A DNA stretch of 64,000 bases, taken from NCBI GenBank assembly GCA_027886185.1, contig WOAB01000760.1, forward strand, positions 2,480,001 through 2,544,000. Reading direction: 5' to 3'. This DNA is from Rheum nobile. Taxonomy: Eukaryota > Streptophyta > Magnoliopsida > Caryophyllales > Polygonaceae. Both the position numbers and the translations under genes were made by a program. Below, in pieces: positions 23,981 through 35,106 of this stretch (positions are counted from its first letter, which is position 1; each line of letters starts with the position of its first letter). A model generated the notes under the pieces. It was given only the letters and a program-made list of their open reading frames with translations. It ran no database searches and was not told the DNA's origin.

Positions 23981-24168
23981 ACGGTTTGTCTAACCTATGC
24001 CCTTAGGGCATAGGTTAAGAATTTTAATTTAGAAAACTAAATCCTAAATGAAAAATGATAAATCCTTTTAAAAAGCACTAAAAAATTCTAAATAATTAAA
24101 ATCTAATAAAATCTTGTTATATATGGACTTTTAACCTATGCTCTAAGGACATAGATTAGAAAAATCGT
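23981..24168. mobile_element. Palindromic MITE
   Basis: About 190 bp. The left end carries TAACCTATGCCCTTAGGGCA then TAGGTTA, itself a near-perfect palindrome (23991-24017). The right end carries TTAACCTATGCTCTAAGGAC in the matching inverted position, with outer TIRs ACGGTTTGTC and GATTTTTC-type. ATATA-like sequence flanks both sides. No coding. The family is not identified. Confidence 0.55.
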
Positions 24169-25255
24169 TCATATAATTATCAAGAATGTATTTTTTAAGT
24201 AACACTATAATTTTTTTTTAAAATTTATAATTTTATAATCATTCACCTCATTTTTAACTAATGAATAAGATACTTTGCATAAAAAAGTGTCAGTATGATG
24301 TAATTTTCGATGACATATTTTGTAATTTACTAATAAACCATTACATAAAACTTTAAATTACAAATATTAATTTAACAAATATCAAAAGTTAAAATAACAC
24401 TTATTACTAAATGAATGGAGGATATAGTGAGATAAAAAGGAATATAACCTATTCAAATATAGAAAGGATCACTCACATGATTAAAAAGAAAAAGAAGCTT
24501 CAACGGAATTAAAAAGGGAAAATAAATAAATTAGAATGTAGTCAACCTTATAGCATCCTATTGAATGAATTGAAATAACATTAGGTATTTAGAAATACCA
24601 ATGAAATGATTTAAATTTGCAATTCTAACCGTTACGTGATTAATTTCACTTAATATGAGTTTTTTCAAAACCTAACAAATCAAACTTAAAATCATAAATG
24701 AGTAATTTATTTTTTTAAGGACATCTCCATTTATTTCTAAGAAAATAAATAAACTTTGGCTGCTAATACTTATTTCCTAACTCTCATGAATTCTGCAACC
24801 AATGTTAATGATGTCTCGCATATGTGAGTTTTTATTAATAATGGTGACAAGATTTTTTCAGCTTCCTTAAATTATAGGACATGACTTGACTTTGTAGAAG
24901 AAGACTTACCAACAACAAATAATTAATCCGTGTTATTATATTAGTCTTATGTACGTGTTAATATGTAGTATCCTATACATACTCTATCTAATATAAGGCA
25001 ATTCTAGGTAGGCTTTCTCATTCTCACAAATGATTATCGAACGATTTCTCCGGCTAAGTTGATATTCTGCTCCTCGGTGCTTGCGGTGGCCGGTTGGAGG
25101 CAAAATTATTAGCCTTTTGACATTATTTTAAAAAGATTTAGCAAGTCAATTTTTTATTTTTTTTTACTATGGCCTGTTCGGTTACAATGGCATTAAGTGG
25201 ATTGAAGTGGATGGGGACACATCAACTCTATTTTTCTTAATGTTAGGATGACATT
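24169..25255. other. AT-rich intergenic DNA
   Basis: No gene or clear element was seen. The 3' end (25248-25255) is the left copy of the ATGACATT duplication of the next element. Confidence 0.55.
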
Positions 25256-25395
25256 TAGACCTGTTAAAAATCGACCCGATTCGAAAGGATCCGAACTCGA
25301 ACTGAACGTCATTGGGTCAAGAAAGACCTGAATCCAAACCCGACCCGACTCGACTCGAACGCAAATTCGAGCTCGCGGGTCCCCTTTATTTTGTA

Positions 25396-25654
25396 TTCCC
25401 TTCATTCCGGTTTGTTTGTCATGTTTGACTTTTGGACACTGTTCACCGTTGAAGAGAATCTTTAAGATTTTTTTCAATATATAAGAAAAAACATAATCAT
25501 GTGGGGTCTTGTTTGATTCGTCTCAACGAGTACTTTGATAATATCAAAAAATTATAATTTTTAGAATTATGTAATTAGAGATATTAATGTTACAAAACCC
25601 GCATCGACAAGTGTGTCCGGTCAAAACAGGACAAACAAACCGGGACATAAGGAG
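25396..25654. mobile_element. Stowaway-type MITE, sister of 4987-5227
   Basis: A 259-bp element between TA at 25394-25395 and TA at 25655-25656. The ends are TTCCCTTCATTCCGG and the complement of CTCCTTATGTCCCGG. The body matches the MITE at 4987-5227 almost throughout, with a small extra AT-rich insert. It lies 52 bp from the left end of the mariner. Confidence 0.85.
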
Positions 25655-26229
25655 TATATTTTATTTCATTTATATTAAATATTTTAATAAACTTTATTAA
25701 ATAATACTCCCTCCGTCCCATAATGTTCGTCCTGTTTCCGTTTTAGGCGTCCCCTTTTGTTTGTCCTACTTTCCTTTTTTATCCATCTTTTCTTTCCAAT
25801 ATTACCCTTATTCATTCCATCTTTTACACCATTTTATCCTTACCTTACACATCCAATCATTCTCACCTACCATCTTCATCAATCTCAAACTCCATTAATA
25901 TCCACCATTTTTATCCATAACCTAAAACTTAATAAACCATTTTTCATTAACCTAATTAACCTAATTAATTAAAATGTTAATTAATTAATTAAACTAATAA
26001 AATTAACAAAATTAACCAAACTACTCCTAAATTCATTAACTTAACCCAAATCCATTTTTTTAACCAAACTAACCCAAACTCAAACCCATAATTTACCCTA
26101 ACCCAATATCCCTAACCCATATTAACCTACCCCTAATCTACCCATTTAACCCGGCCTAATCTACCCAGCCCAATTACCGAAACCCTAATCTACCCAGCCC
26201 AGCCCATTTCCCACCCTAACCCTAAATAC

Positions 26230-26687
26230 CCCCTTCTGAGCTCTCACTCTTCACTCTCTCGTCTCACTCTTCGCCGCTCTCTTCTCTTTTCTTCTGAGCT
26301 CTCTCATTCTCTCTGAAACCCTAGATCTGAGCTCTCTCGTCTCCTCTCTCGTCTGAGCTCTCTTCACCTCTAGTTCTCCTTTGTGCTCTCATCTGACTTC
26401 TCGCTCTCCAGAGAAGGTGCCTCTCCTTCTCTACGCTCTCGTCTGAGCCCTCTCTTCTATTCTGAGCTCTCTCTGAAACCCTAACTCACAAAAATGATCT
26501 CGATCTGTTGCAGATCTGCTCGCCGGCGGTTAATCTGCTCTGGCTTCCCCCAAAGCACAGAAAAGGCTTGCTCATCGTCTAGATCTACCCAGATCTCCCA
26601 AAACCCGCCCAAAAAAACCCTAAATCTCAGAGATCGTTGCTTTGAAAACCCCGGTCCCCTGGGTTCCCTTCTCTGTTTGCATAAAAA
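26230..26687 (+). promoter_or_regulatory. CT-rich 5'UTR-like region inside the mariner
   Basis: A stretch dominated by CTCTCT, GAGCTCTC and CGTCTGAGC words, with AAACCCTA telo-box-like words, ends just before the ATG at 26688. Such pyrimidine-rich tracts are common in plant 5' untranslated leaders. It could be the leader of the small plus-strand frame that follows. This is inference. Confidence 0.35.
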
Positions 26688-26990
26688 ATGGGTGATTCAG
26701 ACATATTTAAGTCCGATGGGTCCTGGACTTCTGATGCACTTTTTGTTGCTTGCTCTCAAGCTCCACAGTGCGAGTGGGGTGGCGATTGTGTTGAGGATCA
26801 CAGATTCACTCCTGTTGGCTCAGAGGAAACTATGGAGGGGAAACTGCGCGAAGAGCCCCCAGAGATCGTTGAGCTCCCTGCTACCCCTGAGTTCGATGAG
26901 CTCTTTCCTACCCCTGAGATCGTCTTCCTCCCTAATTCCTCTGAGATTATCTTCATCCCTGATTCCTCTGACGATGAAGCTGCGGGATGA
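26688..26990 (+). CDS. Small acidic protein of unknown function in the mariner
   Basis: A 100-residue frame starting MGDSDIFKSDGSWTSDALFV. The first half contains CSQAPQCEWGGDC. The second half is acidic and Pro-rich, with a repeated short motif (EIVELPATPEF, TPEIVFLP, SEIIFIPDSSDDE). There is no recognisable domain, signal peptide or membrane segment. It is convergent with the transposase and preceded by a 5'UTR-like tract. Plant mariners normally encode only the transposase, so this may be an accessory or captured frame, or chance. I do not recognise it. Confidence 0.35.
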   Translation: MGDSDIFKSDGSWTSDALFVACSQAPQCEWGGDCVEDHRFTPVGSEETMEGKLREEPPEIVELPATPEFDELFPTPEIVFLPNSSEIIFIPDSSDDEAAG

Positions 26991-27299
26991 ATCATCCCCG
27001 ATTATGGTGATGTTGCCTCTAATTCTGATTTTTAGCCAAGTCTCACTCTTTTTTAGTTGTTTATGCATGGGTACTTTTGCTGAGATTATTGCTCTGAATT
27101 ATGCATGTTGTTGAATGAGTTTGTTGTACTGTTGACTGAGTCATTGGTATTCTGTTTTGTTGTTGATGTTCTGATGACTAAGACATTGGTATTCTGTTTA
27201 AGTTGATTCTCTGTTTTGGTGTGTTGGTGTTCTATTTTGGTGTTGCTGTTCTGATGTTGGATTATGTTGTGTTGTCTCTGTGTTGTGATCGGTGATGAT

Positions 27300-28040
27300 G
27301 CATGATAACTGAGATGCAAAACCTTTATGTTCACTGGACTTCTGATGTGTCATGGTAACACTGTGTCACATGTAATTGATTGATGCTTATGTGTATGTTA
27401 AGGTACTGTGATTGGTATTGTATATATGAGGGTTATGGGGACATCCGAGATTATTTATGCATTTCAATGATGAAGTCTTGAAACTGAGATGCAATACCTT
27501 TAATGTCACTGTCTTAATGTGCCATAGGAACACTTTTACATGTGGTTGATTGTTGCTTATGTGTATGTTGAGTCTTGTGATTGGTATTGTGTCTATGATG
27601 GCTATGGGGACATCTGAGATTATTTGTGCATTTCAATGATGAAGTCTTTTTGCTGAGATGCAAGACCTTAATATCACTGCCTTAATGTGCCATAGGAACA
27701 CTTTCACATGTGATTGATTGATGCCTATGTGTATGTTAAGGTCTTGTGATTGGTCTTGTGTCTATGATGGCTATGGGGACATTTGAGATTATTTATGCAT
27801 TTTTCTTGTCTGTCTCGAAATGTTTGTCCTAAAGTTCTAAAAGCTCTTGTGATTGGTGGTGTTATTCTCCTTGAGTCTATCTATGATGAAGTCTTGAAAC
27901 TGAGATGCATTCTCTGCATGTTCACTGTCTTAGTGTGCCATTGGAACACAGTCAAATGACTGATTGATGCTTATGTGTATGCTAAGGTATTGTGAATGGG
28001 TTTGTGTCTATGATGGTATTAGGGACATCTGAGAAATGCA
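27300..28040. repeat. ~170-bp tandem repeats inside the mariner
   Basis: The phrase TATGGGGACAT recurs at about 27434, 27605 and 27774, with a related TTAGGGACATCTGAG near 28018. Each is preceded by TTGATGCTTATGTGTATGTT-like sequence and followed by GAGATGCA and a TGTGCCAT word. Spacing is about 170 bp, except the last unit (~245 bp), which contains an extra segment resembling the mariner right end. Confidence 0.7.
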
Positions 28041-28257
28041 TTGTCATTGTTGTGCCATTACTTGTGCTTGTTTACAAAATTACAAAAGTTCTTGCTTTGT
28101 ACACAAAATGTTCAATCTTTGTCATATATTGCTAAATAAACTGACTGTCTTCAAGTGCTTCTTCAGTGTCTTGATCTTCAACTTCTGTTGTCCCTTGTTG
28201 ACCTGCTATTGATGTTCCTGCTTGATCTGCTTATTGTGCACCCCCATGCACTATGTC

Positions 28258-29731
28258 CTATGCTTCTATGATAGCCCACATAGGTGCCTTGATCTCTCTT
28301 GGTAGATTTCCTTGAGCCATTAATTTCTTCTTGTTTACATGTGGCAAATCATACTCATTGCCTCCCTTGCTTTTAAGTATTTCATTCATAACAAATTGTA
28401 GTGTCATCCACACATCTCTTAGAGTTGTAGGGGCCAATTCAAAAAATGCTTCATGCACTACTTCTATCATATGATCAATACTTTTTGGCATCTTCTTGTG
28501 CATGAGTGACTGAATGCTTCTGAAAAATCCTAGATCTAAGATGTTTACATCTAGACTATTAGCTGGCTGTTGTATTAAGATGAAAGTGAATCCATCCTGA
28601 ATGTATACTTGTTGCCATTCTGGATCTCTTTGAGTTATATGGGCCTTTGCATTGTCTTGTTGTATGAATATAACTCTTTGAGCTCCATCTTGTGGCCACT
28701 TTGCCTTGATTGCTGGAATGATTTGGTTTATCAACATGTTCCTTGTCACTTGCTTGTTGACTGATTCAACTAGCTTTGTAACTAGTGTCCCCTTCTCTCT
28801 GTTTTTGGATGACCTTTTTGCTGCTTGTTGATATGTGAATGGAAATATTCTTATCTTTCCATCAAAAATGCACTGTCCCTCTGCATCAAATCTATGCCTT
28901 GCTACAACTGCAGTGAACATAACTTTGGGAATGAATTTAGATGAATTTGCAGCTCTGTACTTGCCCCTTTCATTCTGTGCTAGATATACTCTCTGTGATT
29001 TCTTTGATAGAAAAAACCACTTCTCATCCAAGTGTACAAAATCAAACATTGGATAATACACTGATTTTTCTTCTACTGTATCCCCACAAAGTAACTTCAG
29101 TACCCAATCCAACCTAGCCTTCTTATGTCCCTCACTCAAACCAGGATGGATTGGATTTGTATGTGGCTTTATTGTACCTTGCTTGACCATCCTATGCACT
29201 TTGGTCTTTGAAAGACTAAGCTTGCTAGCTAAGTCTCTAATGCATGACCTGTCTCCCATGCCCAGTGCTGTGATTGAATCCATCTCTACTTGAATTCCTT
29301 TTCTACCACAGTTGTGATATTTTGTGCTTAGATTGTACCTCTACTGTGCATTATGTTGCTTCTTTGTTGTGTTCCAAAGTATGCCTATGCACCTTGTTGA
29401 CATTTGAACTCTTCTGCAGCTTTCTTTATTGCACCATGTGGTAATTGTCCCTCTCTAGATATTGCTAGCAGAGCATTCAATATGTGCATTTTTTATCACT
29501 GCTGAGCCTGGTATTATGTGTTGGCTGATGATGTTGTGTTGCCTCTGTGTTGTGCTCTGCTTCTGATGACTGTCCCTCTTCATCTCCTGGTTCCTGATTG
29601 AGATCAAAGCTATGTTCACTATCTTGTTCCATGTCCCCTGATGACTGTCCCTCTTCGAACTCTTCTCCATCATAAATATACTGTTCATCTGGAAGTGGAG
29701 CTTCATTTAAGTCCCATAAAGCTGAGGCCAT
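28258..29731 (-). pseudogene. Mariner transposase (DD39D), damaged N-terminal region
   Basis: The intact 3' part, from ATG at 29283 to the stop at 28258, encodes 341 residues: a second helix-turn-helix (ASKLSLSKTKVHRMVKQG) and the catalytic domain. Visible are HLDEKWF (first Asp), QQDNAKAH (second Asp) and ILDLGFF (third Asp), with exactly 39 residues between the second and third, the plant mariner DD39D signature. The first domain starts at ATG 29731 (MASALWDLNEAPLPDEQ, with DLNQEP) but is broken. The segment QLPHGAIKKAAEEFKCQQGA runs into a stop near 29390. RYNLSTKYHNCGRKG lies in another frame behind a TAG near 29340. One frameshift and at least one nonsense codon therefore separate the DNA-binding start from the catalytic core, unless an unseen intron removes them. 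The enzyme would cut and paste DNA at TA sites. Confidence 0.8.
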
Positions 29732-30559
29732 GACACCACTAGGCTGTGATGCAGAGACTATTTACTTGCTTAATTTTGCTCTGAATTTTACTGTAAATTT
29801 GAATGTAAATTCTGTAAATTAATTTCCCAAAGCTGTAATCCCCTTTTATACTCTGTTTAGGGGCAATTTTGTCAGGGCAATTATGCCCTAAGTCCCCTTT
29901 TGTTTAGGGCAATTCTGTCCCCAAAAATTGTAAGTGATCCGTGTGCCTCTAAAATCAGCCTTCTCATTGGCTGAAATTTGATCTGTGGTAAATAACCACA
30001 GATTATACTGTAGCAGGTCATGTCCTCTTGTGTACTTTGTTAATTTTCACTGTAGTAGGTCATGTCCCCAATTGTACTTTGTTAATTTTCTTAATCCAAG
30101 AGCTTTTTGTACTTTAGGACAAACATTTCGGGACAGAGGGAGTAATATAATATTAATTATATTATTATAATTATTTTTATAAAGTTAAAATTCATAATAA
30201 TAATCATAAAAAAGGGCATGTTCGACCCGCTGGGTCAACCCGAACCCGACCCGCCCGATCCAAAAATTTTATCAACCCGATCGACCCGAACCCGACCCGC
30301 CCAACCCAGTTGACATGTCTAAATGTCTAATGACATTAGATAAATTGTTTAAATTTCAACTAACTTAATGCACCTTCAACCCCTATTTTATCTAAATCGA
30401 ATGGATCCTATATATCTAATTATCTATTAAAAACTTTAGGAGTATATATTAAACTTTTTGAGAATTAGAATACGTTTAACAATAAACTATTTCAGGAGAT
30501 CCAACTTTTTTTAAAGTTCTTTTAAATATGAGAAAAAGATACTTAAAAATCAACTATGT

Positions 30560-31543
30560 TACCAGTATGGAAGGATAGGCCATATCATGGACAAGTGTCC
30601 GAAGCAAGGACCGGAGGTTGCGCTTGCTCCGACTGAGAATGGGGTGAATGCCGAGGAGGCTGATGGTTCTCAGGAGGAGTGGGGTGAGTTTAACAAGCCA
30701 AAAAGGTCCAGCCGTCGTCAGAATAAATCTACAACGGCTCACGGAAATAAGACGCAGCTGAACAATTCGATTTCTCGGACAGGGGGCGAGGCAGGAAAGA
30801 TCGCCACTGGGTCGAGATTTGCTTTACTAGAGACAGAGGATGAGGAACAAGAGGCGGCGTTGACTATGATCGCGGTCTCACCGGCGCCGGAATGCCCAAC
30901 GGCCAATGCGTCCGGTTTGGCGATGGATAGCGATATTCTCGGTTCCGGGCCCACGGAAAATTCGGATATCGGAGATACTTCCAATTCGGTTGAGGCGATT
31001 GCCAAATCTGTTGGGATGGGTCATCATACAGTTGGCGATATCGGAAAAAAGAAGGATAGAAAGGATCTCAAAGATATGGCATTATCTTTGACCAGAAAAT
31101 CAAAAGGCAAGAGTTCCAATATTCCCATAATTCTAGCAAGGGATGCGGATATAAGGAAATCAGAGTTAATTAAGGAAATGGTCCTCAATTCCACGACCCA
31201 AGCCCACCAAGACAATCCCAAGCCCAATAAGCACCCATCCCATAAACAACCCGTTGCTTCCCAAAATCAATACCAAAAGCTGAACTCAACCGTGCACATA
31301 GAGAAAAAACACAGCTTGGGAGCAAAAATTCAGAATGGCGCAACCAACCAGCCACCCCTGCTTGGTGGCTCAGCGGGTTCCGATGGGGAACAGAACCAGC
31401 GTGCTGGTGTCCAGCCGCAGAACGGGGCCGTTCCTTCCCTTTCTCCCCGGCCTAGCCAACAAGATGATAGTGGAGTTTCAACCCCTGATGACGGAGACAA
31501 ACCCGCTCCTATGCTGCATTTCGATGCCAGACAGAATTTATGA
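30560..31543 (+). pseudogene. LINE ORF1 (gag-like), 5'-truncated
   Basis: Upstream of any ATG the frame reads CYQYGRIGHIMDKCPKQ, the zf-CCHC knuckle of plant L1 ORF1 proteins (normally C-x2-C-x4-H-x4-C) with the second Cys replaced by Tyr. The N-terminal RNA-binding part is missing. After the knuckle comes a long low-complexity Lys/Ser/Gln/Pro-rich tail up to the stop at 31543, about 80 bases before the ORF2 ATG. ORF1 proteins coat the LINE RNA. An ATG lies at 30587 inside the knuckle, but the frame clearly began earlier. Confidence 0.75.
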
Positions 31544-31622
31544 TGCCCTCCTCGGTTTGGAAGGGGTCATGGATTGCTATGCCCACCGAATATCAAGCTC
31601 TTTTTTTGATCAAGTTTATTTA

Positions 31623-33640
31623 ATGACAGAATTAAATATTCTCATATGGAATGTGCGTGGCGCGGGGTCGGCCAACTTCAGGAATTCACTTTGGGAATTA
31701 ATCAGACTGCATCGACCATCTGTCCTTGCTCTCGTTGAGACTCACATCAGTGGTAACAGGGCCAGTTCGGTTTGCACTGGAATTGGCTATGATGGTATGT
31801 TGCGTGTGGATGCTCAGGGTTTTTCCGGGGGCATATGGCTGCTTTGGAAAACTGATGAGGTGACTGTCATCCCAATTACCCTTCATTCGCAGTTCATTAC
31901 GGTTGAAATTACTCGTCGGTCGGAAGAGCCGTGGGTGCTGACTGCTGTCTATGCATCACCTAATCCGACGACCCGTTACGAGCTTTGGCTTGCTCTTGCA
32001 AACTTTGCAAACCTCAATAATAAACCTTGGATGATAGCGGGGGATTTTAATGCTACTCTCTCGGGCGGGGAGCGATCGGCGTCATCTACTGGCTCTAACA
32101 GGTCGACTCAAGTCTTTCGGGAATGGTTTGATGACTTGCATCTTGTTGACTTGGGGTACACCGGGAACATATTTACTTGGAAGACTGGCCGTACGCCGGA
32201 GCACTACAAGGCTGCTAGACTGGACAGGGCAATCTGCACGGCTGAATGGCGCACTCGATTTGCGGATGCGTGCGTTCATCACCTTACTGCTCCTCACTCG
32301 GATCACAGCCTCATTCTGATCCAGGTGGATGGTGCTCAGGTGAACTCTATGGCTGATCGGCCTTTCCGTTTTCAAGCGGCATGGCTCACACACAGCGAAT
32401 TTGATTCTTTTCTGGCTTCGGTTTGGCGGGGTGATTTACCACTCCAGGAGGCTTTGGGTCAGCTCGCTGACAGTCTCTCCGTTTGGAACCGACATGTATT
32501 TGGGAATATTTTTGCTCGGAAAAGAAGACTATGGAGGCAACTCGAGAATGTCCAGAACCAGATAGCTGTCCACCCGGCGTATGCTAGATTACAACTTGAG
32601 CAACGTTTAAAGGAGAAGCTGGAGGAAGTTCTTCACCAAGAACAACTATTGTGGTTCCAGAAGTCTCGTACTTCTTTTCTAATTGACGGGGACCGAAATA
32701 CAAGATACTACCACCTTTCAACTGTAATCAGGAGGAGAGCGAATAAAATTATGGCCTTACAAAATGAGCAGGGCGAGTGGGTCACTGATGTTGCTGAGCT
32801 TGAACAGATGGTCTGCAATTTTTTTGCTGAATTATTCACTGCTGAGCTGGATCAACCTCGGCAGTTTGAAAATCCACTTTCCTATGTGGCTTTTCCTGGG
32901 CTGGAGGAGGCTCAAATCAGTAGGTTGTCGGATCCTTTCAACGAAACTGATGTGTGGGAGGCGGTGAAAGCAATGAATCCGTATAAATCGCCGGGTCCGG
33001 ATGGGTTTCATGCGGTTTTTTACCAGAAAAACTAGGGTGTTGTTGGTCCAAAGGTTTGTGAGACGGTCCTTAACCTGCTCAACAACGGTCACTTGGAAGA
33101 AGGGTTGGGAGATGCTCTCATGGTTTTGCTGCGTAAGGTTGACAACCTGGTTAGTCCATCTCAGTTGAGACCCATCTCCTTGCTCAATGTTTCTTTCAAG
33201 ATGGCGACAAAGGCCATTGTGAACCGTCTGAAGCCAGTTTTACCTTTGATTGTTTCGCCATCACAGGCCGCTTTTATTCCCGGTCGTCAAATCATAGATA
33301 ATGTGGTAGTGGTCCAGGAAGTGTTACACTCTATGAATGGGTCCGCTGCTAATAAATGGATGATTTTAAAGGTGGACTTGGCCAAGGCGTATGACTGGGT
33401 TAAATGGAATTTCTTGAGGGATATTCTACAGCAAGCGGGGCTGCCTCATGCCCTGGTCGATGTGATTATGAGATGCCAGACGCAAGGTGCTACGAGGGTT
33501 CTTTGGAACGGGTCGCACTCAGGTAGTTTTTCGCCTTCCCGGGGCATTCGGCAAGGGGACCCCCTATCCCCCTATTTGTTTGTTCTCTGTATGGAGCGCC
33601 TATCTCAACTTATTCAGGCGGCGGTCAACTCAGGTTTATG
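31623..33640 (+). pseudogene. LINE ORF2: AP endonuclease and N-terminal reverse transcriptase
   Basis: ATG at 31623 begins MTELNILIWNVRGAG, the usual start of plant LINE ORF2. The endonuclease/exonuclease/phosphatase domain (about residues 1-230) shows WNVRG, LVETH, IAGDFNA and SDHSLIL, the expected catalytic Asn, Glu, Asp/Asn and Asp/His. The RT domain begins with NPYKSPGPDGFHAVFYQKN and is cut by TAG at 33033-33035, where family members normally have Trp (a TGG to TAG change). The frame continues with LRPISLLN, AAFIPGRQIIDN, LKVDLAKAYDWV and GIRQGDPLSPYLF. The next conserved block, the FADD catalytic box, is absent: an internal deletion joins this to the C-terminal part near 33640. The enzyme is dead. 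Confidence 0.85.
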
Positions 33641-35106
33641 GGGAACTTGGATGGAGAACTCTGCACGATCCGGCTTCCCTGTGGTCTCAGGTGATCCACA
33701 ATAAGTACTGCAACGGTCGAATAGATGTTGATATTTTCGCACGATCCCGAAATTCGTCTCAGGTTTGGAAAGGTTTGGTTCACGGGGCTCAAACTCTAAA
33801 AATGGGGATGCGATCTTCTGTGGACAATGGCAACAGGACTCTGTTCTGGGACCATCTGTGGCTGGATTCAAAGCCTTTGGGTGCTCTCACTACTGCTTCG
33901 ATTCCGGAACCTATCGCTGATGCCACGGTAGCGGAACTTTGGACGCCGACGGGGTGGAATTGGCCTCTCATCTCGCCATTCCTCTCGCCTGAGGTCCGAC
34001 ATCGCCTCACCGGAACTCGGGTTGTGAATGATCCTAACGTACTAGATAAAATCTACTGGGGTGACACACCAAATGGCATGTTCTCTTCTAAGTCAGCTCT
34101 GAGGCTGATCCGAGAAGCAAATTTGGAGCTGGATAACTCGGTTGTATGGAAGAAAATATGGAAGGTTCCGGCTCAAGAGAGGACACGCTATTTCTTATAC
34201 CTCTTGGCCCACAACAGTATTCTTTGCAACTCTAATCGTCACCGGCGACACATGACGGGAAGCCCAGCCTGTCTGAGATGCGGGGAGGACGAGACGACTC
34301 TCCATGCCGTACGGGATTGTAACGCCATTCGATTGGTTTGGTTGGCTCTGGCTGGGAACAACTTGCCGCAGAGCTTCTTCGTTGTCGATAATGTGCGTGA
34401 TTGGATCGAGGATAATGTTTCCAATCCGGTGAGCTGGGCTGCGGAGTTTACTGTCATGGTTTGGCTCTCATGGAAGTGCAGGAACTCGTATGCCTTTGAG
34501 GGACGAGACACGGTCCAGACGCTGAGCACAACTGTGGTCACACAGCACAAGGCTTACAAGGACTCGCGCGCGGCTGTGATGCGAATCACCACCTTGCACT
34601 CGTCCCCGACTGTTGGCATTGTGACAGGTTGGCGCCGCCCACCTGCAAACTGGATTAAATTGAATTGCGATGGGGCGTCGAGAGGGAACCCCGGAGACAT
34701 TGGTGGCGGAGGGGTGATCAGGGATGAGCAGGGTCTTTTCTTGCAGGGATTCTACTTCTCTGGAGGCCACGGGACGGCCCTTCGTGCGGAGTTACTGGCG
34801 TGCTATCATGGGCTTCGGGTGGCGAGTGGTTTGAATCCCACTAATCTCATCCTTGAGTCAGACTCCACCGAAGTCTACCACCTTCTTGGCTTACGATCTA
34901 TCATTACCCACCCGGACTATTACTTGATCCAGAACTGTTGGCGCTTGCTCGATGGTGGTGGCTGGAGTTATGTGATTCAACATACCCGCCGATGCAACAA
35001 TGAAGTGGCAAATGGAATGGCCCAACTTTCTTTTAATTTATCCGCTAGTTTCGTTTTATGTTCTGTATTACCGGATGGCATTAGGCCTTTGTTTGACAAT
35101 GACTGA
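33641..35106 (+). pseudogene. LINE ORF2 C-terminal part: zf-RVT and RNase H
   Basis: This part is in a frame shifted by one relative to the RT. It starts with LGWRTLHDPASLW and IHNKYC, which normally lie well downstream of the RT active site. The zinc-binding domain shows VVWKKIWKVPAQERTRYFLYLL then C-x2-C (CLRC), H and C. The RNase H domain follows: LNCDGASRGNPG (first Asp), ALRAELLAC (Glu), LILESDS (second Asp) and NEVANGMAQLS, where the last catalytic Asp of the usual NxxAD motif is Asn. The stop TGA at 35104-35106 is the first bases of an inserted LTR; without it the frame would run to TAA at 36586-36588. Confidence 0.85.

Larger units (their letters stand above)
25707..30142 (-). mobile_element. 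Full-length plant mariner-like element (MLE)
   Basis: A 4436-bp element with ends CTCCCTCCGTCCCATAATG on the left and the complement of CTCCCTCTGTCCCGAAATG on the right, flanked by TA (25705-25706, 30143-30144). On the minus strand it carries a transposase with a complete DD39D triad but a damaged N-terminal part. The other half contains a CT-rich 5'UTR-like segment, a small plus-strand frame (26688-26990) and a ~170-bp tandem repeat. The ends closely resemble those of the two Stowaway MITEs in this window. Confidence 0.85.
25256..30329. mobile_element. hAT-like MITE split by two mariner-type insertions
   Basis: The outer element is flanked by a perfect 8-bp duplication ATGACATT (25248-25255 and 30330-30337). 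Its ends are TAGACCTGTTAA on the left and the complement of TAGACAT on the right, and its remnants are rich in AACCCGACCCG words. Removing the Stowaway MITE (25396-25654) and the mariner (25707-30142) with one TA each leaves about 375 bp, a normal MITE size. An 8-bp TSD suggests hAT. Confidence 0.65.

Noticed and set aside
26494..27114. 206-residue frame overlapping the mariner small ORF
   Set aside because: It starts in CT-rich leader-like sequence, is low in complexity, and is out of frame with the better candidate at 26688.
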